DNA of 51,061 bases from Ferrimonas sediminicola (GTDB taxonomy: Bacteria > Pseudomonadota > Gammaproteobacteria > Enterobacterales > Shewanellaceae): contig NZ_SWCI01000018.1 of assembly GCF_005116715.1 (NCBI RefSeq), positions 1-51,061 of the forward strand. Reading direction: 5' to 3'. Positions 1 to 7,200 of the stretch are shown in pieces (position 1 is the first letter of the stretch; each line of letters opens with the position of its first letter). The notes below the pieces were generated by a model. It did no database searches, was not told where the DNA came from, and was given only the letters and a program-made list of their open reading frames with translations. The position numbers and the translations under genes were made by a program.

Positions 1-18
1 ATCCTTCACGACCCACCA
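1..18 (+). tRNA. 3' end of a tRNA-Lys, cut by the window edge
   Basis: The first 18 bases are identical to the last 18 bases of the complete tRNA-Lys genes that follow, including the encoded CCA. It is the 3' end of another array member or an att-like remnant; the window edge hides which. Confidence 0.75.
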
Positions 19-45
19 CTTCTCCTTCCAAGGTGAAATCTCAGT

Positions 46-121
46 GGGTCGTTAGCTCAGCTGGTAGAGCAGTTGGCTTTTAACCAATTGGTCGAAGGTT
101 CGAATCCTTCACGACCCACCA
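46..121 (+). tRNA. tRNA-Lys (UUU)
   Basis: A 76-nt cloverleaf beginning GGGTCGTTAGC and ending CGACCCACCA, with acceptor arms GGGTCGT/ACGACCC, a T-loop GGTTCGAATCC and anticodon loop CTTTTAA, giving anticodon TTT for lysine. CCA is encoded. It closely resembles E. coli tRNA-Lys. It is separated from the next copy by a short spacer containing the hairpin CCGCCTCAGGCGG at 129-141. Confidence 0.98.
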
Positions 122-149
122 CTTCTCTCCGCCTCAGGCGGAACCCCGT

Positions 150-225
150 GGGTCGTTAGCTCAGCTGGTAGAGCAGTTGGCTTTTAACCAATTGGTCGAA
201 GGTTCGAATCCTTCACGACCCACCA
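150..225 (+). tRNA. tRNA-Lys (UUU), the copy holding the island's left attachment site
   Basis: Identical in length and sequence to the tRNA at 46-121 (anticodon TTT, encoded CCA). Its last 49 nt (177-225) recur at 10833-10881, where no 5' half is present. This copy was therefore probably rebuilt by the integrated element: its 5' part is host and its 3' part comes from the element, so tRNA function was kept. Confidence 0.98.
177..225 (+). repeat. attL: 49-bp direct repeat, left copy
   Basis: The segment from TTGGCTTTTAACC through the encoded CCA is repeated exactly at 10833-10881. It spans anticodon arm, variable region, T arm and acceptor 3' strand, the usual crossover block of tRNA-targeting tyrosine integrases. 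The integrase gene begins about 160 bp away, the standard arrangement for attL. Confidence 0.88.
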
Positions 226-287
226 TCTTCAAACCCAGTCATACCAAGGGCTACAGCCCGATTTGACTGCTGGTTTTCAAACCCCCC

Positions 288-325
288 TCTGCAATTTTCT
301 GCATGCAGAGAATTGCAGTCTGCAA
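288..325. repeat. TCTGCAA motifs beside attL, direct and inverted
   Basis: TCTGCAA-type words occur at 288, 298 (ending CAT) and 319, with inverted copies in between (ATGCAGAG at 303-310 and AATTGCAG at 311-318). The same word is arrayed upstream of the integrase and near attR, so this small cluster is probably an attL-proximal protein-binding site for recombination. Confidence 0.55.
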
Positions 326-386
326 ATTGGTCCCAAAAAAAAGGGGCTGCGCAGTGGCAACCCCTCCTATCTTACGTTAGATTTCC

Positions 387-1541
387 TTATGCAACGGCGT
401 AGCTGATTTCGGTGTTGTAGCTGAACCCCTGCCAAGAGATTCCAGCCTCAACACTTTGCCCAGCGCTACCGTCAATGGTGGTTACGACAGGGATCCCCTG
501 GATGTAACTCCGCTTGAGCGTAGCAACATCGTTGTTTCCGGTGGCCTTGGCGACTTCGTTAAGGTCGCCGGTTTCCTGATACAACTCAGTGCTAAAGAAC
601 CGCTTATGCTCATGCGGTGCCCACCAGAGATCAATATCGTATTCATCCCTCAGCTTCTCTCTGAACTTGTTCCAAAGGTTGCTGATCCCGGCTGCGCTGT
701 ACGGTTGCCCATACTGCCCATAGAGCAGGGTGGTGATCTTAGCCCTGTTCTTCTCCACGGTTTCCGGCTTTCCCCTAAGCGGCTGCTGCTTGTGGAGTTC
801 CAGAACCTCACGCAAGCGGGCATTCCAACCCTTCACCTGCTGGACAAGGTTCTTCGATTGCAGAACGTAGATCCCATCATCCTCCAGATCCTCCAGCTTC
901 ACCTCTGCACAATCAGTACGGCGTAAGCCACACAGAGCGCCCAGAAGCATGATGATCTTAATCTGAGGGGTAGCTAGGTCATACACCTTGTCGAACTCCT
1001 CCCAGCTTAACTGAGGGCGTTTCCGCTTGGCTTCTGCCTTGGCTATCTTCTCCTCCTTGGAGAGCTTGATAGTCTCGGTCAGTTTCACCGGGTTGGTTTT
1101 GCACCACCCACGGCTCATGCCCATCTTGTAAACCATTCCCAGATAGCAGCGCACATTCTTGGCTACGCTGTGGCTTCGTTCCTTCTGAAGCTCATCAAAC
1201 CAGTTGTTCAGGTCGATGTGGGTAATGGAGTCAGGATCCCGGAACTGCCACTGGGGTTCGATATAGCAGCGGTAGTAATTCGCCATATCTGCCAAGGTCG
1301 CTTTAGAGCCTTTGAAGATATCCGCATGTTTGGCGAACAGGTCATCAAAAGTTCTCTGGCCGGAGGCTTGTGCCTTAGCGTGAGCAAAGGCCCGTTCAAC
1401 AGCAGTTCGGCTGGACTTCACAGAACAGAGCTTCACGGAAGGTAAGCCGCCACCTGGCCGCCAGTAGTACAGGTTTCCATTCTTGGATATCCCGGTTGGG
1501 AGCCAGTCAGGACGTTTCCAACTTTCGGATTTTCTACCCAT
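387..1541 (-). CDS. Tyrosine recombinase (island integrase)
   Basis: 384-aa site-specific recombinase, presumed to catalyse integration at tRNA-Lys. The N-terminal 70 residues look like an arm-binding region, residues about 75-150 fit the SAM-like core-binding domain, and the catalytic domain follows. Visible active-site residues are R207 or R208 in the GLRRTD motif, an H310/K313/R314 cluster (APHEHKRF; the spacing suggests an H-x-x-K variant) and tyrosine Y346 in KRSYI. The gene points toward attL and starts with ATG at 1541. Upstream lies an array of TCTGCAA repeats that may serve as arm sites or autoregulatory sites. It looks intact. The family is certain; the partner recombination-directionality factor is inferred to be the next gene. 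Confidence 0.93.
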   Translation of the reverse strand: MGRKSESWKRPDWLPTGISKNGNLYYWRPGGGLPSVKLCSVKSSRTAVERAFAHAKAQASGQRTFDDLFAKHADIFKGSKATLADMANYYRCYIEPQWQFRDPDSITHIDLNNWFDELQKERSHSVAKNVRCYLGMVYKMGMSRGWCKTNPVKLTETIKLSKEEKIAKAEAKRKRPQLSWEEFDKVYDLATPQIKIIMLLGALCGLRRTDCAEVKLEDLEDDGIYVLQSKNLVQQVKGWNARLREVLELHKQQPLRGKPETVEKNRAKITTLLYGQYGQPYSAAGISNLWNKFREKLRDEYDIDLWWAPHEHKRFFSTELYQETGDLNEVAKATGNNDVATLKRSYIQGIPVVTTIDGSAGQSVEAGISWQGFSYNTEISYAVA

Positions 1542-1577
1542 TGTTGATCTCCATGTTGATGGGGCCTACAGGGCTAC

Positions 1578-1714
1578 TCTGCAATCCTTCTGCAATCCTT
1601 CTGCAATCCCCCGGAAGCCGGGGAAGCTCTGCAAAATCTCTGCAATTCGTCTGCAATTCGTCTGCAAAAGGCTCGGCAAAATTTCTGCAAAGCCTCTGCA
1701 ATTCGCGTCTGTAA
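1578..1714. repeat. Array of TCTGCAA repeats at 11-bp spacing
   Basis: The word TCTGCAA(T/A) starts at 1578, 1589, 1600, then 1628, 1639, 1650, 1661, a degenerate copy near 1673, 1684, 1695 and a weak copy at 1708. Spacing within each block is almost exactly 11 bp, one DNA turn, so bound proteins would sit on one face of the helix. It lies between the integrase start (1541) and the DUF4224-type gene. Similar copies flank both att sites, which suggests arm-type integrase sites, excisionase sites, or both. Confidence 0.8.
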
Positions 1715-1734
1715 GCCGCATGGTTACTAGGTTT

Positions 1735-1923
1735 TTAAAGAACAGAGGAGCCGGGGAGTACCCTTAAAGCTGCCTCTACCGCACCCCACGTTGTAGCAAA
1801 GTGCCCGTCTTGACCTTCAACGTATTTGATACCGTTTCGGTCCAGACAACACCGTTGGGCGGCAGGCTGAATATAGCCTGTTAGGTGATAAAGAGATTGG
1901 CTCGTTAAAAAGGGAATGCTCAA
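1735..1923 (-). CDS. DUF4224-like small protein, candidate excision/control factor
   Basis: 62-aa protein with an N-terminal PFLT...LTGY..PAAQ...L...GI pattern like phage DUF4224 proteins, which commonly sit beside tyrosine integrase genes; a role as directionality factor is inferred. The only in-frame start is TTG at 1923 with a poor ribosome-binding site, and the frame is open a few codons further upstream, so the start is uncertain. It is transcribed in the same direction as the integrase and separated from it by the TCTGCAA array. The similarity is from memory of the family pattern, hence moderate confidence. Confidence 0.55.
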   Translation of the reverse strand: MSIPFLTSQSLYHLTGYIQPAAQRCCLDRNGIKYVEGQDGHFATTWGAVEAALRVLPGSSVL

Positions 1924-2094
1924 GCAACCACAGGTAAGGTTACTTTGGAAATCTTAGAGTGCCCTAACGCGGTTGCGGGCAAGGCTGTAGATAACGAAGA
2001 AAAGGTCTTGCTGTAGTTGACCTATGGAGAGAATCGAGTGCTGATTGGATGAAGCTCTGTATCACTGAGCAGAATTGACACCTTCTTGAGTGAC

Positions 2095-2193
2095 GCCCCC
2101 AGCCACATCCCGGCACATGCGTCACCCGCCTTGGCTGCTCCCTTCCGGGCCTGACCAGGTAAACGAATTAGCATTGCGAGAGGACCGGGGGCC
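2095..2193 (-). ncRNA. ffs: Signal recognition particle RNA (4.5S RNA)
   Basis: On the minus strand the segment holds the conserved SRP RNA apical domain: CAGGCCCGGAAGGGAGCAGCC, then AAGGCGGGTGACGC and GTGCCGGGATG, matching the E. coli 4.5S RNA order. The ends pair as GCCCCC with GGGGGC, closing the long rod-like hairpin. With Ffh this RNA targets nascent membrane proteins to the inner membrane. Ends are set from the pairing and may be off by a few nt. It is odd that this normally single-copy core gene lies between island attachment sites; it may be an extra copy. Confidence 0.92.
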
Positions 2194-2204
2194 AAATTCC
2201 GCAC

Positions 2205-2562
2205 TCAGCTGAACCTGGCCGTTTAAGTCCAAATGTCCCACTCACTGTACCACTATTCCAACGTAACCTCATCAAGCAGATGAAACAGGCACCACGCCGC
2301 AACCTGAATGCAAAGCTCATTTAACAATTGGTTGATCTTTCACACAGACTGATTAGCCAACAACAAGTTAAGGTGCACTAAGCGCAAAGCCGTAGGATAG
2401 CTAAGCACCAAATTTGGGTGCTACGGCAGTTTGTTGTTCAGCGTCAAAAGGTTCTTTACCTACCGCGCATTGGTTACGCCATCGTATGCAATAAAGCTTG
2501 ATGGTCACGGAAGATAAACAATCAGAGCCTGCCTAATCATCAGGCAAAAAGGGAGATAATCG
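2205..2562. other. Gene-poor interval between ffs and a lipoprotein gene
   Basis: No convincing reading frame, tRNA or strong repeat was seen here. It must contain the ffs promoter (reading left from about 2200) and the promoter for the lipoprotein gene at 2563 (reading right), but no clear -35/-10 pair could be assigned by eye. Confidence 0.5.
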
Positions 2563-3267
2563 ATGAAATCACATATTTTCGCACTAATTACCGTACTTTC
2601 TTTAACAGCATGTGGTGGCGGAGGCGGAGACGATAACAATAAAATAGGTCCTGGAGATCCTATGGAGCAAGCTTTCGGTGCCTATGATATTGAAACAACT
2701 ATGGCTGGCAACTCCATCTTAAGCTTTGGCATCTTAACTCCAGAAAGGATGGCTGTATTTAGTCAATATGGTGAAGTGGCAATTTATAATTATAGCCTCG
2801 GCGGCCCAATAGGCACTGACATATCTGGCACCGGAAAACACTATTATCAAGGGTCTATATATAACGGCAAAATAGATTCTGGCACTATAACTTCCGAGAC
2901 AATAGATGCTACTTTTAGTGTCACAGGCATAGGAGAAGGAACCCTTCATGCTGAATATGTACCCCTACCAGATAAAGACTTAGCCGATCTAGCTGGCACT
3001 TGGGTCGATGCCGCAGATGGCATTAGCTCGTACGTTATCGACGAAGACGGAGAAATATCCGGTTCCGACATATATGGGTGCCAAGTTCAAGGATCTGTTA
3101 AGCAACAGGTTAGATACTCAATATTCTACGAAGGAGAAATCACGGTTTTTAACTGCGACGAGTATAGCGGTGAACGTGATGTGATCATGGCATGGCTGGA
3201 TGACATCCAAGCAGTTGCTGTATTTTCATTCAATGATAGAGTTGGAATGTTCCACCTTCTTAAATAA
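2563..3267 (+). CDS. Putative lipoprotein of unknown function
   Basis: 234-aa protein with a signal peptide ending in lipobox LTAC (Cys17), followed by a glycine/aspartate-rich linker, so it should be lipid-anchored after export. The rest is beta-rich with two similar-looking halves (about 35-130 and 145-234), reminiscent of small lipocalin- or beta-sandwich-like domains; two cysteines (CQVQ and FNCDE) in the second half could pair. Start ATG 2563 is preceded by AAGGGAGATAATCG. It is followed by its own terminator hairpin, so it is monocistronic. No family recognised. Confidence 0.82.
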   Translation: MKSHIFALITVLSLTACGGGGGDDNNKIGPGDPMEQAFGAYDIETTMAGNSILSFGILTPERMAVFSQYGEVAIYNYSLGGPIGTDISGTGKHYYQGSIYNGKIDSGTITSETIDATFSVTGIGEGTLHAEYVPLPDKDLADLAGTWVDAADGISSYVIDEDGEISGSDIYGCQVQGSVKQQVRYSIFYEGEITVFNCDEYSGERDVIMAWLDDIQAVAVFSFNDRVGMFHLLK

Positions 3268-3275
3268 ATCATATA

Positions 3276-3296
3276 GGGGCGAACTTATTTCGCCCC
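3276..3296 (+). terminator. Hairpin after the lipoprotein gene
   Basis: GGGGCGAA pairs perfectly with TTCGCCCC around a 5-nt loop, 8 nt after the stop codon. The following T-run is short, so strength is uncertain. Confidence 0.65.
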
Positions 3297-3398
3297 ATTC
3301 TAAGAGAGTTGGAAATTATATTAGAGAAAGGCATGCCTACACGAAAAGATAGAAATCAACACGTTGTTTCCGCTTCCCTACCCTCGTCATCAGCCGAC

Positions 3399-3599
3399 TT
3401 ACCCTGGCGACCGCAGCACGTGCCAAATGATCACAGCTAAAGACAGACACTGGGCAACAATCAACACCAACAAGCTGTCTGTGCCTATAACCGTGTTAAG
3501 GTGACTGTCAGACACCACTTCGTAAATCAAAGCTAAGTGACAGAGCGTTGCAAAGAAACCACCAAACAGGAGCATACGCATTCCCTCGCGAATCGACAT
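3399..3599 (-). CDS. Small membrane protein, unknown
   Basis: 66-aa protein with two hydrophobic segments (about residues 8-27 and 42-62), consistent with a two-pass inner-membrane hairpin. A good ribosome-binding site (AGGGAG, then CTGC and ATG) supports the start at 3599. It points the same way as the next membrane protein and the ATPase operon, but about 320 bp separate it from the nearest gene. No family recognised. Confidence 0.55.
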   Translation of the reverse strand: MSIREGMRMLLFGGFFATLCHLALIYEVVSDSHLNTVIGTDSLLVLIVAQCLSLAVIIWHVLRSPG

Positions 3600-3920
3600 G
3601 CAGCTCCCTGAATCCGTTCAGGTCCCTTTCTGCACTGTCCTGTAACTATCCATAGACCAAAGATATCATTAAGTAAGGATAGTTACCGTAAATGCCACTA
3701 AGTATTAGATAAGGGGGGAACTAAAACATCGGCTCAACGCTCGAGCGGTCAGCAACCATTCGAACAACAGGCTTCAGAGCATCTTCCTATCAATTATGAT
3801 AACAAGCAATCGCCACCATGCCAGTCTAAAGGATACTTCCGCCACCTACTTGCCGTTTAAGGGAGTGACAATTAACACCATAAACAGCAATCTAAAAAAT
3901 TGTGTTCCAGACCAAGAGCC
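3600..3920. other. Interval without a recognisable gene
   Basis: Reading frames here are short and have no good ribosome-binding sites. It probably carries the promoter for the small membrane gene ending at 3399. Nothing else was seen. Confidence 0.4.
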
Positions 3921-4385
3921 TCATGAACTGTTTCTTTGCTTTCCTAGCTGTTTATCCCTGCGAATATTGCTGAACCCAAAGAAAAGCAGCCCGGCACCCA
4001 TTAGGCAGGAGAATATGCCCACAACCATCCAGATTTCTTTCATTTTTTCGTAATGTACAGCTAGGTGTGCAATCCTCTGACTTTCCATTAGCAAGTCATG
4101 AGAATGGATAGCTAATTCTCTAGAATTAGGCTCATCACTCAAGATTTCTTGCGCTATTTTATTTATATTGCACTGTTCTCCTTGCTTTACACACGAATTA
4201 TATAAATCTATTCGTGAATTTACTACTCGGGCGTACTCCCCATAGGCAAATGCAGATTTTTCCACTTGCACAATGGCATCAATTCTCTTTGTTTCAGCCT
4301 CATCGTATGAAGTCCACGGAACATTGAATCCATACGCCAATAGGGAACTCCCAACAACCACCATTGACTCGTAAATAAATTTCAT
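3921..4385 (-). CDS. Membrane-anchored protein of unknown function
   Basis: 154-aa protein with a hydrophobic N-terminus (about 5-22), a helical middle region rich in charged residues with two cysteines (SCVKQGEQC), a transmembrane segment at about 117-138 and a basic C-tail. This suggests an inner-membrane protein with a periplasmic helical domain. The start ATG at 4385 follows GAGAGAATAAG. It lies downstream of the ATPase gene in the same direction, 175 bp after its stop, so it could be a third member of that unit or independent. No family recognised. Confidence 0.68.
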   Translation of the reverse strand: MKFIYESMVVVGSSLLAYGFNVPWTSYDEAETKRIDAIVQVEKSAFAYGEYARVVNSRIDLYNSCVKQGEQCNINKIAQEILSDEPNSRELAIHSHDLLMESQRIAHLAVHYEKMKEIWMVVGIFSCLMGAGLLFFGFSNIRRDKQLGKQRNSS

Positions 4386-4560
4386 CTTATTCTCTCAACA
4401 ACTAACAGCTGTTTTTGGAGGCTGTTCATCGCATTTTACTCGATTTGACTTTGCCACCCATTTTCACGTCGTAGCAGTAAACCTTTTCAAACATTCCCCA
4501 AATAGTTCAGCAGAATTGTGGGGCCGACTAGGCCCCTAACAAATGAATCCAGCTCAAGCA

Positions 4561-6048
4561 TCACATCCATATTGCCTGATTTGCTGTACTTCTAAACCTT
4601 TTAAGAAACACTTCGCCAACGGTAGGTAGAGATATCAAAAACTCATCTTTGGCCATAACCAAGTCCTCAATTGTACAAATATTATTTTCCTTTAATATCT
4701 CAATTTTGGAATCCGTCAGCCCATAAGGATATGCATTTGATTGTTTAAGAGAATCAATATCCATTTTGAGAATATCGATTTCATCATTATTATCCACCTC
4801 GGGAAGATTCAAATCGAAAAGTTCACTTCCTCGATGAAACTCAATTGATTCGTCATCTCCTTCCATCCATTTATCAATATTTGACTGCATCACCTTGCCT
4901 TTATCCAAGAACTCAGAGACGTTACATAAATTCAATATGTATCGCGTACCTCTTCCTCTAGATTTCATGGAGCGAGACACTTCCTTTCTGGACAAAAATC
5001 CTGAATACTCGAGTATTTCCAAAGGCTTTGATAACCGCTGCGCAATTTCTCTAAGAATGATAACTGAACGCTCTCCCTTTGCACCTGAGCGCTCAAATAA
5101 CAGTTCAGCCACTTCTTCTGCAGGCCCCACCATGGGGCGATACATTCCCAACTTTGGTGCAACCTCTTCCAGCAGGGGCCAAAAATAGTTTTGAGACAAC
5201 GCTTTTAACGCTTCTGACAAATGCGTTACTGTTATCACTTTATCCTGGCCAACTTGCGATACAAGTTGATTGCACGCATATATGAAGGCCCTCATATTAC
5301 CAAGGACTGAAATGCCAAGAAACTTAGATACTGAATGCCTTGGAAGCGCAGAGCTAAATTTCTCACCGGGAAGTGATTCAGAAAACCTTCTGTTTATCAC
5401 CTCTTCAAAAACAGCGGAAAAGTCATCAGCAGATTCGGATCTGTTTACCTCTATCACGGTAGCATCGTTATAGACATCAAAGCGAGTACCAAACCTAGTA
5501 ACACCAGGATAAATTGATGCTTTACATGAAATCGAACTATTAGATAATGTACGGAAAATATCAAAGAACTCAGAGAGACTCATCTCGCGGCCGATGTGAG
5601 CCGCATCATCAAACAATAAAACTAATCTTTTGCCATATCGACTGGATAGCGATGTTAACTCACTCTGAAGTTCAGAAACGGACTTGATTCCAGAAATAAC
5701 TGCCTCGTCTCCCAGAGTGCTATTTATTCTATTAACCACCAATGAGCAAAAAAGCTCTATATATTCAGAACCGCTGGCACGAAGTAAATCCAAATTTCTA
5801 AGGCTGACATATATCCCGATAGCACTCCCGGACCTATTTGCCGGAAACAATCCCGATACGGCCTCGATCATCAGAGCACTCTTTCCGCTACCCCTTGCTC
5901 CTTTCAATAACACTGGACCATGCGCACGGAGTTTTGATATACATCTTTTGTCCTGACTGGTAAAATAATGATAATTCTGAAATTCAACATCATCAAAATC
6001 TTCCGCCGCAAGTACTAGTGCATTACTTTCTGTCACATCATGCTGCAT
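4561..6048 (-). CDS. P-loop ATPase with C-terminal helix-hairpin-helix region
   Basis: 495-aa protein. Walker A is GARGSGKS (residues 50-57) and Walker B is RLVLLFDDAAH (D147/D148), arranged as in ORC/Cdc6-like or STAND-type ATPases with a winged-helix-like middle (about 300-380). Residues about 440-495 (YGLTDSKIEILKENNICTIE through LPTVGEVFLKRF) match the helix-hairpin-helix pattern found in DNA-binding proteins and the RNA polymerase alpha tail. Its start overlaps the end of the upstream 269-aa gene by 11 bp, indicating translational coupling. Such ATPase-plus-partner pairs in islands are often anti-phage systems, but that is inference; no named system was recognised. Confidence 0.88.
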   Translation of the reverse strand: MQHDVTESNALVLAAEDFDDVEFQNYHYFTSQDKRCISKLRAHGPVLLKGARGSGKSALMIEAVSGLFPANRSGSAIGIYVSLRNLDLLRASGSEYIELFCSLVVNRINSTLGDEAVISGIKSVSELQSELTSLSSRYGKRLVLLFDDAAHIGREMSLSEFFDIFRTLSNSSISCKASIYPGVTRFGTRFDVYNDATVIEVNRSESADDFSAVFEEVINRRFSESLPGEKFSSALPRHSVSKFLGISVLGNMRAFIYACNQLVSQVGQDKVITVTHLSEALKALSQNYFWPLLEEVAPKLGMYRPMVGPAEEVAELLFERSGAKGERSVIILREIAQRLSKPLEILEYSGFLSRKEVSRSMKSRGRGTRYILNLCNVSEFLDKGKVMQSNIDKWMEGDDESIEFHRGSELFDLNLPEVDNNDEIDILKMDIDSLKQSNAYPYGLTDSKIEILKENNICTIEDLVMAKDEFLISLPTVGEVFLKRFRSTANQAIWM

Positions 6049-6847
6049 GTTCTTGCACCTCTATATCTTCAACAACGGAATACATTTGTTGGCAATCGTC
6101 CACATTACAATTGTTATATGCGTATGGCACATGTGACATAATCAAGCCTAACGTAGACAAAACATAAAATGCATCATTTAGTAATCCCACAACCGTATCT
6201 CTGTCTAACAACGAATCAATAGGAACTAAAAGCTCTTGATGTATACCTTTCGAAAATGATGAAAAACATCTGTTAGTTTTTGATTTTATTTCTCCAATAT
6301 GACCTACAGCATCACGACCAGTTAAAAGGTCATATTTTTCGCCGACAATGCTCTCTTCAAGATCATCTATCATTTTTTCAGCCGCGCTGATTAGTGTTAA
6401 CTCCGTCTGATACCTTCCTAATAAGGCTCTGGTGGGGTTTTTTAATGATTTGTCAGACCAAAGATCATTAACATCTTCATCAACAACATCACCTTGCCAT
6501 TTCATTGAAGAAGAGTGAGGTTTACCCAAGTCATAATTGGTTTGTACCTGCTTACCTTTCATTACCAAAACACGGAAAGGATCAATTCGTGCTACTAAGC
6601 AAGTCATTCCTAATTCTAACATTGCCCTACCCAAATAAGGACCATAGAAGCTTAATTTTCTATCCTCCGAATTTAAAACCATAGCTAATTCGTCACAGAT
6701 ATTTTCTATAGAACTAGATAAATGGGCAATTATTTTATCTAAATCATTATCAAAGTCGCCAGTTTCTTCGCTAGGAGTTACTTCCTGTCCACACAACAGC
6801 CTAACCATCGCGTTTTTTCTAGCATCGTTATTAGATATGGCTGCCAC
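6038..6847 (-). CDS. Unknown partner protein of the island ATPase
   Basis: 269-aa, mostly helical soluble protein without recognisable catalytic motifs. Cysteines cluster near the C-terminus (NNCNVDDCQQ), which might bind metal or be incidental. It starts with GTG at 6847, seven nt after AAGAGA, and its 3' end overlaps the ATPase start by 11 bp, so the two form an operon and probably a complex. A 16-copy octanucleotide repeat sits 142 bp upstream, and an open frame running out of that repeat stops 9 nt before this GTG, so expression may depend on repeat number. Function not recognised. Confidence 0.82.
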   Translation of the reverse strand: MAAISNNDARKNAMVRLLCGQEVTPSEETGDFDNDLDKIIAHLSSSIENICDELAMVLNSEDRKLSFYGPYLGRAMLELGMTCLVARIDPFRVLVMKGKQVQTNYDLGKPHSSSMKWQGDVVDEDVNDLWSDKSLKNPTRALLGRYQTELTLISAAEKMIDDLEESIVGEKYDLLTGRDAVGHIGEIKSKTNRCFSSFSKGIHQELLVPIDSLLDRDTVVGLLNDAFYVLSTLGLIMSHVPYAYNNCNVDDCQQMYSVVEDIEVQEHAA

Positions 6848-6988
6848 TATTTTCTCTTAATGAAATGCACGAAAATTATGGTACCACTGGCTATTCAGTG
6901 ATGACCTCGATTTGCTGGGCAAAAATCGTACGCCGATAGGAATTTGGTAGATTATTTTCCAATCAGTACCTGCCCCTTTGGTTAAACG

Positions 6989-7116
6989 CAGCACCACAGC
7001 ACCACAGCACCACAGCACCACAGCACCACAGCACCACAGCACCACAGCACCACAGCACCACAGCACCACAGCACCACAGCACCACAGCACCACAGCACCA
7101 CAGCACCACAGCACCA
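6989..7116. repeat. Perfect octanucleotide tandem repeat, 16 x CAGCACCA
   Basis: Sixteen uninterrupted copies of CAGCACCA (128 bp), followed by a degenerate copy CAGTACAA. Because 8 is not a multiple of 3, any change in copy number shifts reading frame, and the repeat contains no stop in any frame on either strand. It lies between the divergent serine recombinase promoter and the ATPase operon, a typical place for slipped-strand phase variation. The perfect identity of all copies implies recent expansion or active slippage. Confidence 0.97.
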
Positions 7117-7200
7117 CAGTACAACAAAAATTGCCTCTAATTCAATCACCTCCCCCTATGTAGCTTAAATTTACTTTGAGTCAGAATTTTCTCCTTTTTT

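Noticed and set aside
129-141. CCGCCTCAGGCGG spacer hairpin as a CRISPR-like or terminator element
   Set aside because: It is just the repeated spacer between tandem tRNA-Lys copies (also at 10889-10901) without regular array structure; no CRISPR array was seen anywhere in the window.
2022-2204. Open frame over the SRP RNA
   Set aside because: It coincides with the structured 4.5S RNA gene and has no supporting start signal.
6857-7117. Open frame across the octanucleotide repeat as a normal protein-coding gene
   Set aside because: The repeat is open in all frames because it lacks stops, and the predicted peptide is a simple LWCCGAVV repetition. It is kept only as a possible leader in the phase-variation hypothesis.
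6978-7163. Plus-strand frame through the same repeat
   Set aside because: Repeat artefact; no ribosome-binding site and only repetitive translation.
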